The translations under genes were made by a program, and so were the position numbers. Under the pieces are notes generated by a model that did no database searches, was not told where the DNA came from, and was given only the letters and a program-made list of their open reading frames with translations. A DNA stretch of 64,000 nt from Saccharibacillus sacchari DSM 19268. Its GTDB lineage: Bacteria > Bacillota > Bacilli > Paenibacillales > Paenibacillaceae. The stretch covers positions 248,001-312,000 of the forward strand of contig NZ_KK073875.1 in the NCBI RefSeq assembly GCF_000585395.1, written 5' to 3'. Positions 63,238 through 64,000 of the stretch are shown here, in pieces. Numbering within the stretch: the first letter of the stretch is position 1; each line of letters begins with the position of its first letter.

Positions 63238-63824
63238 GATTCCGCCTCCTCGAATAAGGTCAATGTTGCCGAGATGGTCGATTCGATAAAAGTCGGGTTG
63301 GGCAGCGTCTTCAGCATCACGGTCAACCCGATCACCGATGCCAGCAGCGCATTTCCCAAAGCTTCGGCATCCTGACCTTGCGCAAGCTCGCCCGATTGCA
63401 GCCCTTCGTCAATCTTGCTGCGGAATAATTCGGCAAGACGAAGTTGATGCGCCCAAGCTTTTTCCGTCCATGCCGCTTCCTGCGGAGCCAGCTCGTCGAG
63501 GGTCAACACTGCCAGGCAACCGAGCGCGGGATCGCCCGCGCTGCCTCCCTCGGCCAAATCATAGAGCAGACTTCTAAACGCGGGAATGACGGCATTCTCT
63601 CGTTCCAACACCCGCTTGATATACGCCAAGTGCTTGGCCGTATAGCGATCCAACGATCTGCTGAACAATTCGCGCTTATCGCCGAACGCTGCGTAAAGGC
63701 TCGGCTTGCGAATATTCATTTTTTCCGTTAATTCGCTTAAAGACGTCGCTTCGTATCCTTTTTCCCAGAACACGCGCATAGCGGCATCAAGCGCTTGTTC
63801 CTCATCAAAAGCTCGCGGTCTCAC
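63234..63824 (-). CDS. TetR/AcrR-family transcriptional regulator
   Basis: 196 residues from a GTG start at 63824 with AGGGGG 7 bases upstream. Helix-turn-helix ATSLSELTEKMNIRKPSLYAAFGDKRELF in the first 50 residues; the rest is a ligand-binding helical domain with a C-terminal AefR-like pattern. Two palindromes in the divergent gap are likely binding sites. It probably represses its own operon and the gene starting beyond 64000. Confidence 0.92.
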   Translation of the reverse strand: MRPRAFDEEQALDAAMRVFWEKGYEATSLSELTEKMNIRKPSLYAAFGDKRELFSRSLDRYTAKHLAYIKRVLERENAVIPAFRSLLYDLAEGGSAGDPALGCLAVLTLDELAPQEAAWTEKAWAHQLRLAELFRSKIDEGLQSGELAQGQDAEALGNALLASVIGLTVMLKTLPNPTFIESTISATLTLFEEAES

Positions 63825-63862
63825 GCTGATTCCCCCTAATGAAATACCGAATGTTCGCAAAT

Positions 63863-63882
63863 ATTATACCGATCAGTATAAT
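63863..63882. promoter_or_regulatory. TetR operator candidate 1
   Basis: ATTATACCGATCAGTATAAT, 7-bp arms, 39 bases upstream of the tetR start. Confidence 0.6.
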
Positions 63883-63908
63883 ACAAATGCCGAGCGAGGG
63901 TAAAGGGG

Positions 63909-63938
63909 TTGACACTTGGGAAACTGAAGGGCTATAGT
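63909..63938 (+). promoter_or_regulatory. Promoter of the divergent gene beyond the window
   Basis: TTGACA (63909-63914), 18-base spacer, TATAGT (63933-63938). GGAGG at 63990-63994 shows that the gene starts just after position 64000. Confidence 0.65.
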
Positions 63939-63955
63939 AATCCGGTGTCGTTACA

Positions 63956-63967
63956 TACCGATCGGTA
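63956..63967. promoter_or_regulatory. TetR operator candidate 2
   Basis: TACCGATCGGTA, a perfect 12-bp palindrome just downstream of the divergent -10 box, sharing TACCGATC with operator 1. Confidence 0.6.
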
Positions 63968-64000
63968 CAAAATAAATCCACAGAATGTCGGAGGTTATTT

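Overview
The window looks like chromosomal DNA of a low-GC-lineage Gram-positive spore-former relative, most likely Paenibacillaceae (Paenibacillus or Saccharibacillus type). The clues are strong AAGGAGG ribosome sites with many TTG and GTG starts, T-box leaders, LicT/RAT antitermination, an AbrB-type regulator, Fur boxes and a base composition slightly above 50% GC. No rRNA, tRNA, CRISPR array, prophage, transposase gene or replication origin was recognised. Most genes lie on the minus strand.

Layout. 0-9 kb: end of an MFS transporter, an orphan OppD ATPase, glutaminase, leuA behind two tandem leucine T-boxes, an ABM monooxygenase, a histidine phosphatase/HD pair, a TVP38-type membrane protein and abrB. 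9-21 kb: a GNAT, a Fur-box-controlled ferredoxin-NADP reductase, a heterodimeric ABC exporter with a small charged leader protein, fur, an SDR/DUF2867 protein, and a run of small enzymes (phosphoesterase, GNAT, methyltransferase, HD phosphohydrolase). 21-28 kb: a protein-quality-control block (clpB, a zinc-less dnaJ homologue, hsp20) around a secreted helical-repeat protein. 28-36 kb: GNATs, then a MacB-type ABC efflux operon with an exceptionally long membrane-fusion protein, divergent from its likely two-component system. 36-45 kb: small acidic protein, YlmA-like ATPase, histidine phosphatase, Nudix, HD-GYP, BKACE-family enzyme, Mn-catalase, and a PTS permease with a LicT antiterminator, each preceded by an RNA antiterminator/terminator. 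45-52 kb: a five-gene overlapping operon, a DinB remnant, a secreted alkaline phosphatase, a TIMP-like protein, a gene interrupted by a palindromic repeat, VanZ and a hydroxyisobutyrate-dehydrogenase-type protein. 52-64 kb: a BcrA-type ABC exporter with its own two-component system, thrC, an SRPBCC protein, SDR, DUF2625, an excalibur protein, a methyltransferase, PhzF and a TetR regulator facing a gene that starts just outside the window.

How genes connect. Two ABC efflux systems sit with their own sensor kinase/response regulator pairs. ClpB, the DnaJ homologue and Hsp20 form a disaggregase group. leuA is controlled by leucyl-tRNA charging through two leaders in series. LicT probably controls both itself and the PTS permease through RNA antitermination.

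The most unusual material is non-coding and repetitive: (1) a 96-nt palindromic repeat in two copies, one of which has split a gene with a 6-bp direct repeat that restores the reading frame when removed in silico; (2) a structured 3'-UTR repeat found directly after three unrelated genes, with compensatory stem changes; (3) a 164-bp element with perfect 20-bp terminal inverted repeats; (4) tandem leucine T-boxes; and (5) the 864-residue membrane-fusion protein with 29- and 25-residue helical repeats.
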